A DNA stretch of 64,000 nucleotides from positions 1 to 64,000 of the forward strand of contig JAMKCH010041378.1 in assembly GCA_023653785.1 (NCBI GenBank). Direction: 5' to 3'. The notes below the pieces were generated by a model. It had not been told where the DNA came from and made no database searches. It was given only the letters and a program-made list of their open reading frames with translations. A program made the translations under genes and the position numbers. Positions 1-12,836 of this stretch are shown here, one piece after another. The stretch comes from Ophioderma brevispina. Its lineage: Eukaryota; Echinodermata; Ophiuroidea; Amphilepidida; Ophiodermatidae. Within the stretch, counting starts at the first letter, position 1. Each line of letters opens with the position of its first letter.

Positions 1-1754
1 CATAAAGGGAAGGGAAGGGAAGAGGGGACCCTGTTCTAAACAAAACTGTTATCTACTATAAACTCATACAGAAATTTTGTTTGTTCTCTATAATTTGGTG
101 GTCTTAGATCATAACTGAATAGTCATTGGCATTTTGTTTTATTTTACTTTATAGTTTGTACTTGATTTTTGTTGCTTTAGAAGTACTGTGCTAGATTTTT
201 AAAACCAAAAGTTTGTTTTCAATTCAAATATTGCCAAGTGAAGTTGATATTTTAAAAAAAAAAAGCAATGTCGAGAGGAAAAAAAAAGGAGGAAAAAAGG
301 AAAAATTTTAATCGAACTGAGTAGTTATATCCAGAACAGTACAAACATGTATGTGTATACAGATTCAACCCAGAAAGCCCTATTTATTATAGATCCACTG
401 TTGTGTAGTAAACCCGATACACATACGACATTCCGAGCCTCTGTGGATATTGGGTCAACGCGAGACTTTTAACACCTCCCGACCACTGGATCCGCAAAGC
501 CTGTTTTCTCGGCACGAAAAATATCTCAAGATGGTGTGCGCGCCGGTCAAGAGGCATTAACGTAGAAATGAAAATGAAAGAAGGGTCTGGGATATACCAT
601 CTTGTACGTCAGTCTGACATACCTGTGAACAAAACTGCGGAGGGTGGCTTGCGAGAACTGTTTCCAGTGTTAATATGTTGAGTCCCAGCAAGTGTTTACA
701 CTTAGAACTAAAACTGAAGTGTCCTTGTAGTTCCTGAGATAGGTTTTAAAAAATTCAGAATTTCGTAAAGCATGAGATACTCGGTTTGACTCGCCCAAAG
801 TTCATAATGCAACTCACCATTAACTAAATCCCTATCAGGTTTTTAGATTCTCAGACAGACTTTGAAGTAGTGTGAGCATTCAAACCAGATATGCACCGAC
901 CGAATAGAAACTGGATACTGCTGCAGGACCAAGGGCTGCCATCATTGGTTTACCCGTGTCTTGCTGCACGCGGGCAAGTTTGTAGTAAAATGCTCTTTTG
1001 ATGGTCGGCTGTTGTCACTGTCCTAGACAATCCAACAAACAGCGAAGACAGAAAAGAGAAGAAAGGGACCGAGGTTGAGTTCTTGTGGGTCCACTTCAGA
1101 GAATCTTAGAGATTTGAAACATCTCAATTGTAGATGTTGATGTACCTGTGGTTGGGAAGCATGGATGATGGTTTGGATGTGATGGGCAGGAAGAGTGGAC
1201 TGCAGTAAGTTGTGTGTTCAGCTATGTACATGGCACCCTGGATTGGGTGATGTTAGCAATTGGCCCTAAATGTCGACTAGCACCTACATCATGTGGTTAT
1301 GTTTATGGGAAATGGTGGTGTTGAGAGATGCCATGGCACATTTTGCCACATGTCACTTGGATCCAGGGTGTTTGTTTATCCCGTTATGGTTTACAAGCAA
1401 GAATAGGAATGAAGGAATGAAATGGTAAAATAGACATTTGATTAGGTGAAGGCATTTGTTGTGATCATCTGGACAAATTAAAATTGGGAGTGTAAAAGTT
1501 ATAAGGTCTACTCAGGCGTAATTTAAAGCCAAGTAATCTAATCTTAGAGCAATGAGTTTCTCTAACTTTCACTTGAGAATGGTTCCAATTTGCAAAAAAA
1601 ATCATCAAAAAACAAATTTCTTTATAATGAGACTAGGGAATTGTGAAAATGTATTTCTTATAATATGGTGGTTTCATGGTCATTTGTGAATGATTGTGTG
1701 TTGACAAAAATAAGTTATTAGTAAATATGAATTCAGAGATTTATTGACACATGT
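1..1754. other. No gene recognised
   Basis: Unique-looking AT-rich DNA with a short purine-rich, A-rich stretch near 250-310. No convincing exon, RNA gene or repeat was found on either strand. The segment at about 890-1100 is somewhat richer in GC, but no open frame there resembles a known protein. Missing upstream exons of the FE65 gene could in principle lie here, but none was seen. Confidence 0.4.
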
Positions 1755-2810
1755 TTTACATATTATTTTGCCCAATTCCCACTTAATCCAATATCACCAA
1801 CCCAAACCGTCGCCATGAACATAACCTCATACTATAAACCCTGATCCTAACCCTAAGTGTAAACCTAAACACTAACCCATATCCTAACTGAGGCTCACAA
1901 TCCCCAATACCTAGCCTCATGGAACATTAACATCAAGTCCAATAACCCCTACCCTAACCCTAAGTGTTAATAGTCAAAACCCTAACCCTATATCAAGCCT
2001 GAGACTCACCAAACCCTAACCATGAATCATAACCTCCAATCCTAAAACCCTTCCATTAACCCTAAGTGTAATCCTAAACCCTAACACTATAATAATAAAC
2101 TGAGACTCACACAACCCTAACCTATGAACATATAACCTCAATCTAAACCTGTTTACCCCTACACCTAATTGTAACCGCAAACCCTAACCCTATATCCTAA
2201 CTGAGGCTCAACAACTACATAACCATGAACATAACCTCAATCCTAAATACCCTACCCTAAACCAAGAGTGGAACCTAAACCATAACCCTATATCCTAACC
2301 TTGAGGCGCACAATCCCTAACCGATGAACAGACCTCAATCCTAAAACCCTTACCCTAACCCTAAGTTGGACCTAAACCCAACCCTATATTCCCTAAACCT
2401 GGACGCTCACCAACCCTTAAACCATGAACATATACGTACTCAATCCTAAACCCTTACCGTAACCCTCATTGTTAACCTAAAGACCAAAACCCTAATTCCT
2501 AACTGTCGGACCTCACCAACCCTAACAATGAACTAACCTCAATCCTAAACCCTTACCTTAACCCTAAGGTAACCTAAACCATAACCCTATATCCTAACGG
2601 AGGCTCAACCAACCCTTAACCAGAACATAAACTCAATGAACTAAACCCCTACCCTATTAAACCTAGAGTGTATACACCAAACCCGTAACCCATATCCAAA
2701 CTGAGGTCTCACCAAAACCTGAACCATAGAAGTGACCATAACTCAATCCTGAAAGACCCAAACCCTAATTTATATATCCCTAGGTGTTACAACCCAGCTC
2801 AAACCCTAAC
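1755..2810. repeat. ~100-bp satellite with telomere-like CCCTAA motifs
   Basis: About ten degenerate copies of a unit near 100 bp. The phrase CTGAGGCTCACCAA (or a variant) recurs near 1889, 2000, 2100, 2200, 2300, 2401, 2507, 2598 and 2702, so spacing is regular. Each unit also holds ACCATGAACATAACCTCAATCC and runs of CCCTAA/AACCCTA broken by AAGTGTAA. The + strand here has very little G. The CCCTAA hexamers match the animal telomere repeat TTAGGG on the other strand, but they are embedded in a longer unit, so this is an interstitial or subtelomere-like satellite rather than a telomere. Copies differ mainly by small indels. Confidence 0.85.
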
Positions 2811-5800
2811 CTGAAGGTTTGTGAACAAAGTGGGAATTGACAAAAGTTGGGCATGCATTTTTAAACAACAAAAGAGTATGCCAGTTTAAACAACAACAAG
2901 AGGATACTGTCCTTTTCTCACCCTTCACCCCGGTGGAAAAACTCTGAAAACTCTTGGCTGCCCAAAGAACGTTCAAAAGATTTGAATAAATATTCATTTC
3001 CGCTTTGCATTTAGGCGTCTTATATCGCAAAGTACAAATCTAAATAAAACTGAGATTTACAATAAAGTAATCATAAGACTGCTGGAAAAATGTTTAACTA
3101 AAGATTACGTCCACAGTACTTAACAATTCATTGTGTTTCTTGTTCCATGTACCTTTCTTTTCATGCTCTGTTGATTTTCCCTACTCCAAAGGAAGAGACA
3201 CATTACAGTCTCAGGACAAAATGATGGAGAAAGGGCGTAATGGCACAACGCATTGTACCCAAGCCAGACTAGAGAGGTAATTCACGTACACATTATATTG
3301 AGTATATTTAAGTTGTAAACGTGTAAGTGCCTCGGTGATCATATTTTAAACAGACATAATACTTCAAAAGTTTGTATTTAGTGTAACGTTTTTGCATACA
3401 TGCAAGGTGCTTGTGGTTATGTAAGGTCACAACCATCAAACCTGTAAACCCCCTTATCTAGAGCCTTTCATCAAAAACTAATAGGAACCATGTCTAGAGA
3501 ATTTTACCTAAAATCTAGATTGATTTTTCGTCAAACTTACCTTCCTAGAAGAATTACATGGTGTGAATACATATATTCAGTATACCTCAGGTATTGTAAA
3601 TCGGCATACGCGATTGGTCACAATCGCTTCACGGTGAGCCATTGTATACACCGAGCGTTTATAGCATGAGCATGCGATCGACGAAAGCCTGAAGTGGTCA
3701 AAAATGATACGCAATAAATTTCAGACTGAGTTTAGATATGTAATGATTTAATTTTTTAAGTAATAGTAGTAAAAAAGTAACGGAATACTAATGGAACGGG
3801 GTTCCTTTCATAGTTTTTGGGATATGAACACGTTGTTTATTTGCCCTCGGGGCAAGCTGACCAACGGGACATAAAAAAGATTCATACCACAGAAAGTACT
3901 ATTGGAATGAACCCCTAATTTATTTAGACGATAGTTAAATCATATACATAAACATGCAAGTCATTTTGGTTGTCTGCTGCAAGGTAGGGGCCAAAAGGGG
4001 ATTGTTTTCATAGTGTAGTCCAGCTGGTCGTTGAGGTGGGGTTGTGATCAAAATGTTAACCCAAAACATAAGTTGCCTAAACGTTTCCACATACATGCAC
4101 ACCTTTTAATGCACTCATGTAATGGTCCTAGGGGGTAGGTCCTCACAATTAACGTTACCGTCACAGAGTAAGGTCACAGGAGTACACTAGAAGGTCATTA
4201 TGGATAGGAAGTAATAGCCCCACAATGGTTCGAATGATAAGAATTTGCTTGGTGTAGCTCCACATGTCATTTTGATCATTTCTATTGACAAATTTGATAC
4301 AATAGGGTCCTGGGTATTAGTGCCCACATGTTGGTGACCTGATGTGATCTTGGTGACTCCAGTGTGATCACTTTGTGGTCCAAAAAACGCAAAAAATATA
4401 AAAAAATTGCTGGCGTTCCACCATACGTCGATCGAGTTTCTATAGAAACGTGGCCTACAAAGGTCCTGGGTAGGTGTCCTCGCATGTGTGGAGACCTTTA
4501 CTCCCCATTTGCAAACCATGGCAGCAGAAGCACGGTGTTTGAATGAAAACAGTTTTGGAATATTGTCTGTTTTGATACAATTTCTAAGGCAAACCAAGAG
4601 TAATCAAATACTCTAAGTACTAGCGTATGGATATACGGTGACATTACAGTCATACTCCACTACACCTGGCATTGATGTAGGCAGGAGGCAACAGATTACA
4701 GAGTGTTTTTATTGAACCAATCCCCATAATTGTATTTGCAATTGCCTATACTGTAACTGTACTAAACACCATGTCAGTACATGAGTGGGATATAAGTGTT
4801 CCAAAAAGTTTAGAAGATATTCCACAAGGACCGTAAAATGATCATGCAAAAACAGTTCCCTAGAAAGTTACTAAAGCATTTAGGGCTAAAAAAGAAGGTA
4901 AAAAGTAAGGGTTTGTATTGTCAGTAAAGACTAGGATGTTTTTTGTAGGGGAATCACAATGACCCGTTATGAGGGTGAGATTTCCTCATAACTGGAGTGC
5001 ATTGTGGTGTAAAATTTGGATCGTCGATGGTACTCCGAAATACCACCCTTGCGCATCAGTATTTTGGAAGTACACCGAACGGTGTTGTATTGTCTTTGAA
5101 TTTGTGCTATACACATTTGCTACGACAAGAAGAGCACCAGTATGAGTATGGAAAGTGGGACTTATGTGCCGATACTACTGAAACTAAGCTGTACTAAAGT
5201 AGATTTTATCTGGTGTGCTTAGCTTAAGAAATTGCACAAAAACAAGCATTCCGAATTAGGTTCAAATATTGTAAATGGACTGGTCTGGACCAGAGATAGA
5301 GTATTCTGTCTTAAGTTATTGTTCTTATATAGTTATTCCTTATAGTTGTTTTCGATGAGGTGGGTGGTGATGGGTGTGAATTTTGGGACTGACAATCAGA
5401 AAGGCATGACAACCAAGTGTTGTTATTTATAGGAGATTCTTTTCAAAATGTAGACCCAAGTCTATGATTTTTCCGTGGAAAATGAACCAATTGGGCGATA
5501 TCCTACAATAACCCTCCCATAGGATAAGTACCTCCTGGCATTGTTGTGTTGAAGTTCTAAAGAGCGAGATTGCAACTTAATCTTGTAAGATAATATTTTG
5601 AGATGCATCTTGAGTTGCGTTCTTAAAGAGGACGTGACAAAAGAATCCGGCAGTATTTCAAATGAACCGCTTTGGACTTGACTTGTTTACTGTAGTTTGG
5701 GTTTTAAGGATTGTTAGGCCAGTTAGGGTAATGTGTATTTATGCCAGATGTAGACTATATCGACAAAGTGCGTGAGAGTACTCTGTGATAATCTGTTAAG

Positions 5801-8270
5801 CACGTATGCATGTATTTAACATGGATTCCTGTTGTTTGAGGGTAGCCTGGACTTAATGTGCTTTGCATGCTTTGGTGTTACTGCACATATATCATTCAGT
5901 ATAATGCAGTTTTTTGTATGCTTAGTATTATTTCATTTTTTACAGTATTTTCACACGCATTTACCTACTTGGGTACATTCAATTAAGCAAAATCTCAACG
6001 AATTTTGAATACTCAGGGGAGAGTCGAGAAAGAAAAGGGAAAATATTCAATATTTTGAAATAAACCCATATTAAATCCTTCCATTATTTGAAATTAATGT
6101 GGATCTTTATATTATATTGAAACTGCAGAGAGGACGATAAATTGACCCGAATTGCATGATTGTGGGACACAACTTACGGATCGCAGAAATGTATGTTGCC
6201 AGCTACAGCAACAAGTGTGGGTAGACTAGGATTTGGATTTGGGGGAGGGGGCCAGTTGTCACATCTGAACCGCAAAAAATGGGTGGGGTTTTTGCACAAT
6301 CATGCACAATTTGTCAAATTTCTGTCGCATGCTGACCATTGAACTTAAATTATACTTTGCCGGCAACCTGCCCTGCAAGCGCCATGACCTGAATCTTCAA
6401 GTGAAACTGAACAGGCTCATCTCAACCAACAAAAGCAAATATGGCCCCCCCCCCCACACACACACACCAAACATTGACAGAAACGAAATCATCAGAGGCC
6501 CAACAAATAGTAGATGGAGATTAAAGAGTGCGGCGGAGAGATGAGGACGAGAGCAAACAATGGAAATAAAGGACGGTTATTCCAACAATTTCTCCCCAGG
6601 ATTGCATATAGCCTAAATGCAGCAAATATTAAAAACTCCATAATCTAGCGAAATCGTGCTAGCCGCATTCAGAGTTTGCCACACAAAGCAACCAGCTGCA
6701 AAAGCTATACCTTTTAAACACCACTTTTACAGTCAGTGTTGAAAACACTCTATAGCCCGACTGGTTGGCATTGCAAGCACACACTGTTGTAGTGTGTGAC
6801 AGTGTATTTATGGTGCCCGAGTATGTAGGCAGTTCATACACCATTACAGTCTTGTGCATATTGTAGAACTGTTCAACTTACTTTTCCGGGAGATAGCCAT
6901 GTCATGATTTACGGTTACTGTGTTTTCAGTTTCAATTGTACACATATGGTGTTGTTGAATTGGTACACTGGATGGAGTGGTGTTAGTATTGTACTGAAAT
7001 GAAAACTAACAAAAAGTGTATGGATTGAGTGATTTTTTTGTAAAAAAAAACGGGGGTGATATTCTGAGAATGTGTGTACACCAAAAAAACTGGTGTGAGA
7101 TTGTGATTTCATGTTATGAAATATCTTTGAAGACATTGAACATGCTACCCCAAACATTTTTTTTATAAACAAGCATTGTATTATGTCTTCAGATGGTTGG
7201 TGGTATTATTCTAGATTGCTCATGTATTCAAAAGACACAGTTGAAAATGTATTCCAGTTTGCAAAAATAACAATCGTGGCCAGGGTGGAACACTTGTTAC
7301 GCACGTAGAGAACGATTAGTATATGTAGTTAGTGAATGTCCATGCGGCGTATTTAGAACTCTGTAAGTGAGATGCAAGCATGTACCTTGGTGTCCTACGC
7401 TGTGATACTCTTTAAGCATGCGGCCGATATCTAATATGCTGGCCACGATTCTTCTGCAGAGACTTTAGTAATGTGATTTCATGTACAAAAGAATGATTTT
7501 GCTATGTGGTACACTCTCAAAAATCAAAAGTGTAGATCAAGGTGATTATAGCAGGGGCCACAAAATCTGAAAAACCACAGGGCAACATTAATTAACAATG
7601 TAATTGGGATATCATTGCACATGCCATGAACTTATTATGGGCACACATGGACACACAGTGTGAGTCATGCTGATGTTTTCCTAAAGAAGTCCACCACAAT
7701 TTCTCTTGATCATGTTTGCAGTCTCTAAAATTTCTTTGTCAATTTTTAAAGTAGTACTAATCTACCACTACCATAGAGAGGTATACATTTTGTATATGCA
7801 AGCTTCAAAAATGGAGGGGGGGACTTCGTTTATATTCCCCCCGCCAACACACCACACACACAACTGGTAAAAGTGTATTTTTGGTTCAAAACCGTGATAC
7901 ACAGGGAAAATGAAATTTGTAGGGACCCACCAACAAAATATAATGTACCTGAGACAAGGGTCAACTTTCCATAATGGTGATGCTTTCTAAATTAGTGATC
8001 CAAAATGTTTGAAACCAAAGTGTAATAGGAAACTCCGGAAGGAATCCGGGAACTTGTGTACAGCTGCATGATAATGGAAATTACGGGACAGAAATTACAG
8101 TACATAGTTCCTTTTTGGAAATTCTTGTGCTACAACTATTTGCTCATAACATCAAACTGCAAGACGCTATCAACTGAAATTTGGGGAATATACTTTTTAG
8201 GGTCATTCGATAGGAAAGACCTTATGGAAGAAGGATCAGTTGTGGAGTCGGCGGCCGGCGTGGCGTCGGC
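2811..8270. other. Mostly featureless AT-rich DNA
   Basis: No gene is recognised. Small structures seen: a direct repeat of about 40 bp at 4305-4345 and 4461-4497 sharing GGTCCTGGGTA and a GTGTGG/GTTGG-GACCT tail; a C-run followed by CACACA at 6442-6467; a G-run/C-run pair around 7813-7845; and a CA-rich tract near 7850. ORFs in the stretch (for example 4187-4597 on the minus strand and 6302-6544 on the plus strand) have no recognisable domain and no splice context that I trust. Confidence 0.4.
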
Positions 8271-8274
8271 GGTG

Positions 8275-8725
8275 AGCATTTTGTGAACAAAATATCTGGA
8301 GATCTATATGTCACACAGGGCTGAAACTTGGTGGAAGGGTGTGGTGGGGAGGGTTGTGGGGCTACAGATTCTCGACTGATTAGATTACATCAGTATATAT
8401 GCCCATTCTAGTACGCTCCTAATTTGCAAAATTAGATAGATTGTACTATTTTCATGTTGGTCATATTTCACTTTTTTGGGAACAAAATATCTGGAGAACT
8501 GTAAGTCACACAGGGCTGATGTGAAATCTTGGTGGAAGGGTGCGGGGCAGCTTGTGGGCTTAAAGATTATCGACTATTCGAGTTACAACAGGGTATATAT
8601 GCATTGTAAGTACCTAATTTGCATAAGTAATTAGCATATTTGACCTATTTCATGATTTCATGACACATTGTGAACCAAACCTCATCTGGAGATCTGTCAC
8701 GTCACAAAGTGGAGGAAAAATGGGT
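8275..8725 (+). repeat. Direct tandem repeat, ~190-bp unit
   Basis: Two full copies and the start of a third. Each begins near ACAAAATATCTGGAGA and continues through GTCACACAGGGCTGA and TTGGTGGAAGGGTG to a TATATATGC and CCTAATTTGCA segment. Copies start near 8287, 8480 and 8678. The third copy passes into the G-rich array after about 8725, so the array may have grown from the G-rich part of this unit (GGTGGAAGGGTGTGGTGGGGAGGG). That origin is inference. Confidence 0.7.
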
Positions 8726-10235
8726 GGGCGGGAGAGATTAGGAGGGGATGGGGGGTTGCGGGTTGTTGGTGAGGGTGTGGGGAGGGGGTTGTGGTCTTGG
8801 AATAGGTGTGTTGCCCAGGGTTATGGGGTGTTGGTGGTCTTGTGGGACGGGGTAATGGGAGCCTTTCCGGGTAGGCCCCGGTAAAGGGGCTGGGGGGGGG
8901 GTGGGGGTGAGGGGGCGGGATGGGGGGCGTGGACAGGGGGATGGAGGGTTACTCTCGGGGGACGGGTAGGGGGAGGGGGGGAGGGAAACGCGGCCGGTTG
9001 CTGGGGGGCAAGGGGGATGGGCACGCGGGGGGAAGGGGGGATACACCTGGGGCGGGTGGTAAGGGCGCGATGGGATGGGCTTGTGGTAAGGTCCGGTGAT
9101 GGAGGTGTGGGAAGGGGTATGGGTGTGGTCCAGGGGTAGGGACTTTGCCGGGCTGGTGTGGACAGGGGTAATGGCGCCTGCCTACTTGTGGTAAGGGGTA
9201 TGGGTTGTGTGGTCAGGGGTATGGGGGTGTGGGGTTGGGGGTAGTATGGGGTTGTTGTGTTGGTCAGGGGGTTTATGTATGGCGGTATGGGGTTTGTGGT
9301 CTGGTGGATTGGGGTTGTGGTCTGGAGTATGGGCCGTTGTGGTAATGAGAGGTATGGGGTTGTGTTATGGGAGGTCACGGTAGGGGGTTTGTGGTATTGG
9401 AGGAGGTATATTGGGTTGTGGGTGTTGTTTTTGTAGGTGTGGTATGGTGGGTGTTGGGTGGGTATAGTGTGGGTGTGTTGGGTGGATGTGGTATGGGGGG
9501 TGGTGGGTGTGGTCTGTGGGTTTTTGGGTGTGGTCGGGGGGTTATTGGGTGTGTATGTGGGTAGTTGGGTGTTGTGGTAAGTTGGGGTTGCGGGTGTAGC
9601 GTGTTGGGGGTGGTCTGTGGGTGTTGGGTGTGGTCCGGGTTGTGGCCGATGATGTGTGTAGTCCCTAGGGGTGTGGTCCTGGAGGTATGGGTGTAGTGGT
9701 TGTTGGTGTCTGGGTGTTATTGCATAGGGGCGGACAATTGCGAGGGTGTGGTGTTTGGTTCGGGTGTGACTATGGGTGTGCGCGAAGTGGAAGGAGGGGG
9801 GGGGACACGGGAATGGGGTGCGCGGAAGGTGGTAGGGTGAGGGGGGGGAAGGTCGGGGTAGATGGGGTAAGATTGGGATAGGGGTGATGTGGGAAGGGGG
9901 TGAGGGGATGGGGCGGTGGAGTGTGGGTGGGATAGGGGGGGAGGGGAGTATTACGGTGTGGTTGGTGGGGGTGAGGGGGGGTGGTTTGGGGGGGGGTGTT
10001 GTTCCTGTGGGGTCAGTGGGTAGGGGTGTTTGGGGTCGTGGTCAGGGGGTGGTAGGGGGTGTGGTCTGGGAGGTAGGAGGTGTGCTCCGGTGGATGGGGA
10101 AGTTGTGGTTATGGGTGGGGCGGGGTGTGTGGAGAGTGGTCCGGGTGTGGTTATGGGGTATGGCAGGTGGTATGCATATGGGCTGGACACTGATGATGGG
10201 GTTGTGTGTGGTCCAGTGATTGGGGTGTGGTTCTT
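8726..10235 (+). repeat. Strand-asymmetric G-rich minisatellite
   Basis: About 1.5 kb in which the + strand is overwhelmingly G and T with very little C. It is built from a loose unit of about 20 bp, best seen as GGGGTTGTGGTCAGGGGTAT and GTGTTGGGTGTGGTC. Runs of three to nine G recur every few bases, so the + strand has dense potential for G-quadruplexes. ORFs on both strands here (Gly/Val-rich on plus, Pro/Thr-rich on minus, such as 8821-9378) are by-products of the composition and not genes. The borders are sharp on the right: normal AT-rich sequence resumes near 10236. Confidence 0.85.
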
Positions 10236-10559
10236 CTATCTTCTATGGTTCGAGAGAACCATATAGCATATAGTCGTGGGACGACCTATTTGGGACCGAT
10301 TTGTCCCTATTTTTTCTCAACGATATGACTAAGTTGAACCCTTAAATAAGACAGAATGGTGCTAGATATCACGAAATGCACCTTAATTGCCTTGTTCAAG
10401 ATGCCAGAAATGATCAGAAATTTGGGGGGTGGTGTTGTCATAATGTTTTGAAAAAGTAAGTGGGAACACCAGTTATTTTGTTATTTCTGTAAACTTGCCT
10501 AGAAAAGGATCAGAAATTATCATAGTTTAGTGGTGAGTGTCATGATTGTTTTGAAAGTA

Positions 10560-10689
10560 CGCGAAGGACAGCAGCTAATTTGTATTTGTAGACGTGCCCC
10601 AATTGTAAGTCCATATTAATGAGATTACAGCTGGCTTGGTTGTGTAACTTTCATGTTGCGAGTGTGCGTTACAATTGGATTAGCACCTA
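10560..10689 (+). repeat. Dispersed repeat shared with 15630-15724
   Basis: The stretch AGTCCATATTAATGAGATTACAGCTG and its flanks match, with gaps, the sequence around 15640-15720 (AGTCCCAATTCAGAATTACAGCT). At 10690 a MITE follows directly. At 15725 the duplicated 2-kb unit follows instead. It is a fragment of the same repeat neighbourhood, decayed. Confidence 0.5.
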
Positions 10690-10984
10690 CAATCCCGGCC
10701 AAAAGTGGTTGGAACACCCGTGGTAATTTCTAATGCAGATAAGGGCCTGAATGGGCCCATAGAGATCGCACTGGAAAAAAACTAGGCTGTTTTGGAAAGC
10801 TTGAAAACAACCCTAACACTTGACTAACCCTTCCCCTTCCCCACCAATCAACTGTTGGGTCGGGTGGGTCATAAGCGCCGAGGCGCATGGAAACAAATTG
10901 ACAGTGTTTCAACAATGATCAGGGGTATGAGGGGGATCAGTTTATAATAAGACAATAAAGTGTGCCAACAATTTGGCGAGAGAT
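10690..10984. mobile_element. Mariner-like MITE, copy 1
   Basis: About 295 bp. The left end reads AATCCCGGCCAAAAGTGGTT and continues GGAACACC. The right end, read inward on the other strand, begins with a related CTCGCCAAATTGTTGGCAC. A second copy lies at 13398-13687. There is no open frame for a transposase, so the element would be non-autonomous. The terminal GGCCAAAA..GTTGGAACACC resembles Tc1/mariner ends, which insert at TA. I could not fix a target duplication by eye. Confidence 0.6.
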
Positions 10985-11954
10985 ATGGTCTGAGCTCGGG
11001 AAAAACAGTACCATTTCATTTTATTTTAAATGGTGGTAGTTTTACACGGAGCTATCGATTTGAATAAACGTTCCACCCGAGATAGAATTACCAGAAAGTT
11101 CTATTCTTTCGAAAAAAAAAAAATTACTTGTTGTTTTCAATAATTAAAAATGCGTGGAAATAAGGGAAGTATGGTCCTTTATATCGGTATAAGGCCTATG
11201 TACCAATGCAACTTCTATGCTATTATAGCAAACTAACATTTCCAATATGAATACAATATTATCTAAATTGGTTTTGTAAAATTCAGCATTCACTGTTTTG
11301 ATTTATGCTTAAAACCAGAATACCAAATAACATGAAGATGTGTTGACTGGGTTGTAAGGGACTTGGCACCTCTCTTTTAAAATGATAAATATTTTAAACA
11401 CGACCATAAAAATATCTTCTATGTTCCTGGATTAGTTTTAACCCAAGTGTAAGGGCTTAAATCCGAAGGAGTGTATTGTATTTCTTAATGTCATACATAA
11501 TGTTGTATTAAAAAACATAACACGAACATTAATCACCACGTACAAGCACACACACCCACGGCATCATTAAACACTCGCGCGCCGAGAACGCACACACAAA
11601 CACATACAAACACGCACGCCGAATAGTCATACTTCACACAAACCAAAACACACGCTCACTGTGAGTGCGTTATTAATCTAATAAGTCACTTTCAAGTTAG
11701 TTAAATAATAAATAGGGAGGAATCCTTTTGTTGACATGAATTATTTCAGTGAGGGAGTTGGTTGTGTATATGTTGTATTAGCGAAAAATTCTCCACATGA
11801 CATTGACGTAGAAGTTGGCATTGATTACGGTTGATGTGGATAGTATCATATAAACATGGAGTAAATAAAAGGAAAATATGTAGCAATATATACATAAATA
11901 TATGTATGGTTGTGTGTGTGCGCGTGCGAGTTGCATGTTATTCCCCAAGAAAAT
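10985..11954. other. No gene; CA-rich low-complexity tract inside
   Basis: AT-rich sequence with nothing recognised, except a CA/CACG-rich simple tract at about 11540-11660 and a short ACACAC/GTGTGT alternation near 11905-11925. Confidence 0.4.
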
Positions 11955-11956
11955 AT

Positions 11957-12024
11957 GGTTCGCAGGGGCTGAATCCCTCAATTTCTGGTGAGGAGTACTA
12001 GCCGCTAACCAATTGCGCCATCCC
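11957..12024 (-). repeat. tRNA-derived SINE-like fragment
   Basis: On the minus strand, from 12024 down, the sequence starts GGGATGGCGCAATTGGTTAG, which contains an excellent tRNA D-arm/A-box (TGGCGCAATTGG). About 40 bases later it has GAGGGATTCAGCCCC, a decayed B-box/T-arm. The 3' acceptor strand does not pair with the 5' GGGATGG and no CCA-side stem is seen, so this is a tRNA-like head of a SINE or a tRNA pseudogene, not a working tRNA. Confidence 0.6.
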
Positions 12025-12157
12025 AACATGTTCTTTTTTCGAGTTTCTAACACCCCTAGTGTACCACCGACTAAAGACGTTGCATAATTGCCGGCCTTAC
12101 CCAGACGACGTATTCTTTTGATGTGATTCAGACAAAGTAAAAAAGATTATGTATGTA

Positions 12158-12183
12158 ATATATATATATATATATATATATAG

Positions 12184-12216
<33 letters not shown>

Positions 12217-12222
12217 TATATA
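12158..12222. repeat. (TA)n microsatellite
   Basis: About 65 bp of nearly pure TA dinucleotide, interrupted once by TAGATA. Confidence 0.95.
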
Positions 12223-12751
12223 AGCAGGTTTGTTTAAAACATCTGAGGTTGAAAAAATGATTGTTTAATGATTGATCCGTTTTGCAAATTGCGGTCTTCT
12301 TAATTTAAAAACGCTCGTTTAAGTTAAAATACGGATGCCGAAGGGGAATATTAATTTTAGATGCATATTCAGACCCTTGCTCTGATGAACGAGAGCATAT
12401 TGACGGGTTATTCACCACCACGTAAACCAAAGGTATATTAATATCAATCTCCACGATAAACCCGCAGCGCCCCCCCCAGCGATTTTTTGTTAAATTTTTT
12501 TTAATTTTAAAGTAAATGGTCCTTCTATTGCTGCGGTTTTACATCTTGGGTTTTACAGTTTTGTTCTCGGCTCTAGGAAAACAAATCGCTCAATTCCTTT
12601 CGAGACAGGACCGAGGTCAACCATATGGTTTACAGTTTAATGTACATTATTCTACAATTTCTAGCAACATTAGAGCAACAGAAAAGATTTTTTAGAGTAC
12701 TAGGGTTCAATAGGGTGCTATGTTTATAAGGAAATCAATGAAGAAAGCAAG

Positions 12752-12836
12752 CGACTGTTAGCTCAAACGGGGGAAAGCTACGTGATTACGTGTCTTTCCC
12801 GGGGTGAATTACATCAAGGGTTCGAATCTCAGGTGA
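12752..12836 (+). repeat. tRNA-like SINE head
   Basis: TTAGCTCAAACGGG (about 12758-12771) fits a Pol III A-box and GGGTTCGAATCTC (12818-12830) fits a B-box very well. The A-to-B spacing of about 60 bp is long for an ordinary tRNA and a clean cloverleaf does not form. A tRNA-derived SINE or a degenerate tRNA is more likely than an active gene. Confidence 0.45.

Noticed and set aside
1755..2810. A true chromosome end (telomere)
   Set aside because: CCCTAA hexamers are interrupted in every unit by a fixed non-telomeric sequence and ordinary DNA continues on both sides.
8738..10266. Several ORFs of 60-185 codons on both strands (for example 8821-9378 minus and 9884-10219 plus)
   Set aside because: They read Pro/Thr-rich on one strand and Gly/Val-rich on the other, exactly as the G-rich minisatellite predicts. 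No domain, no start context, no splice signals.
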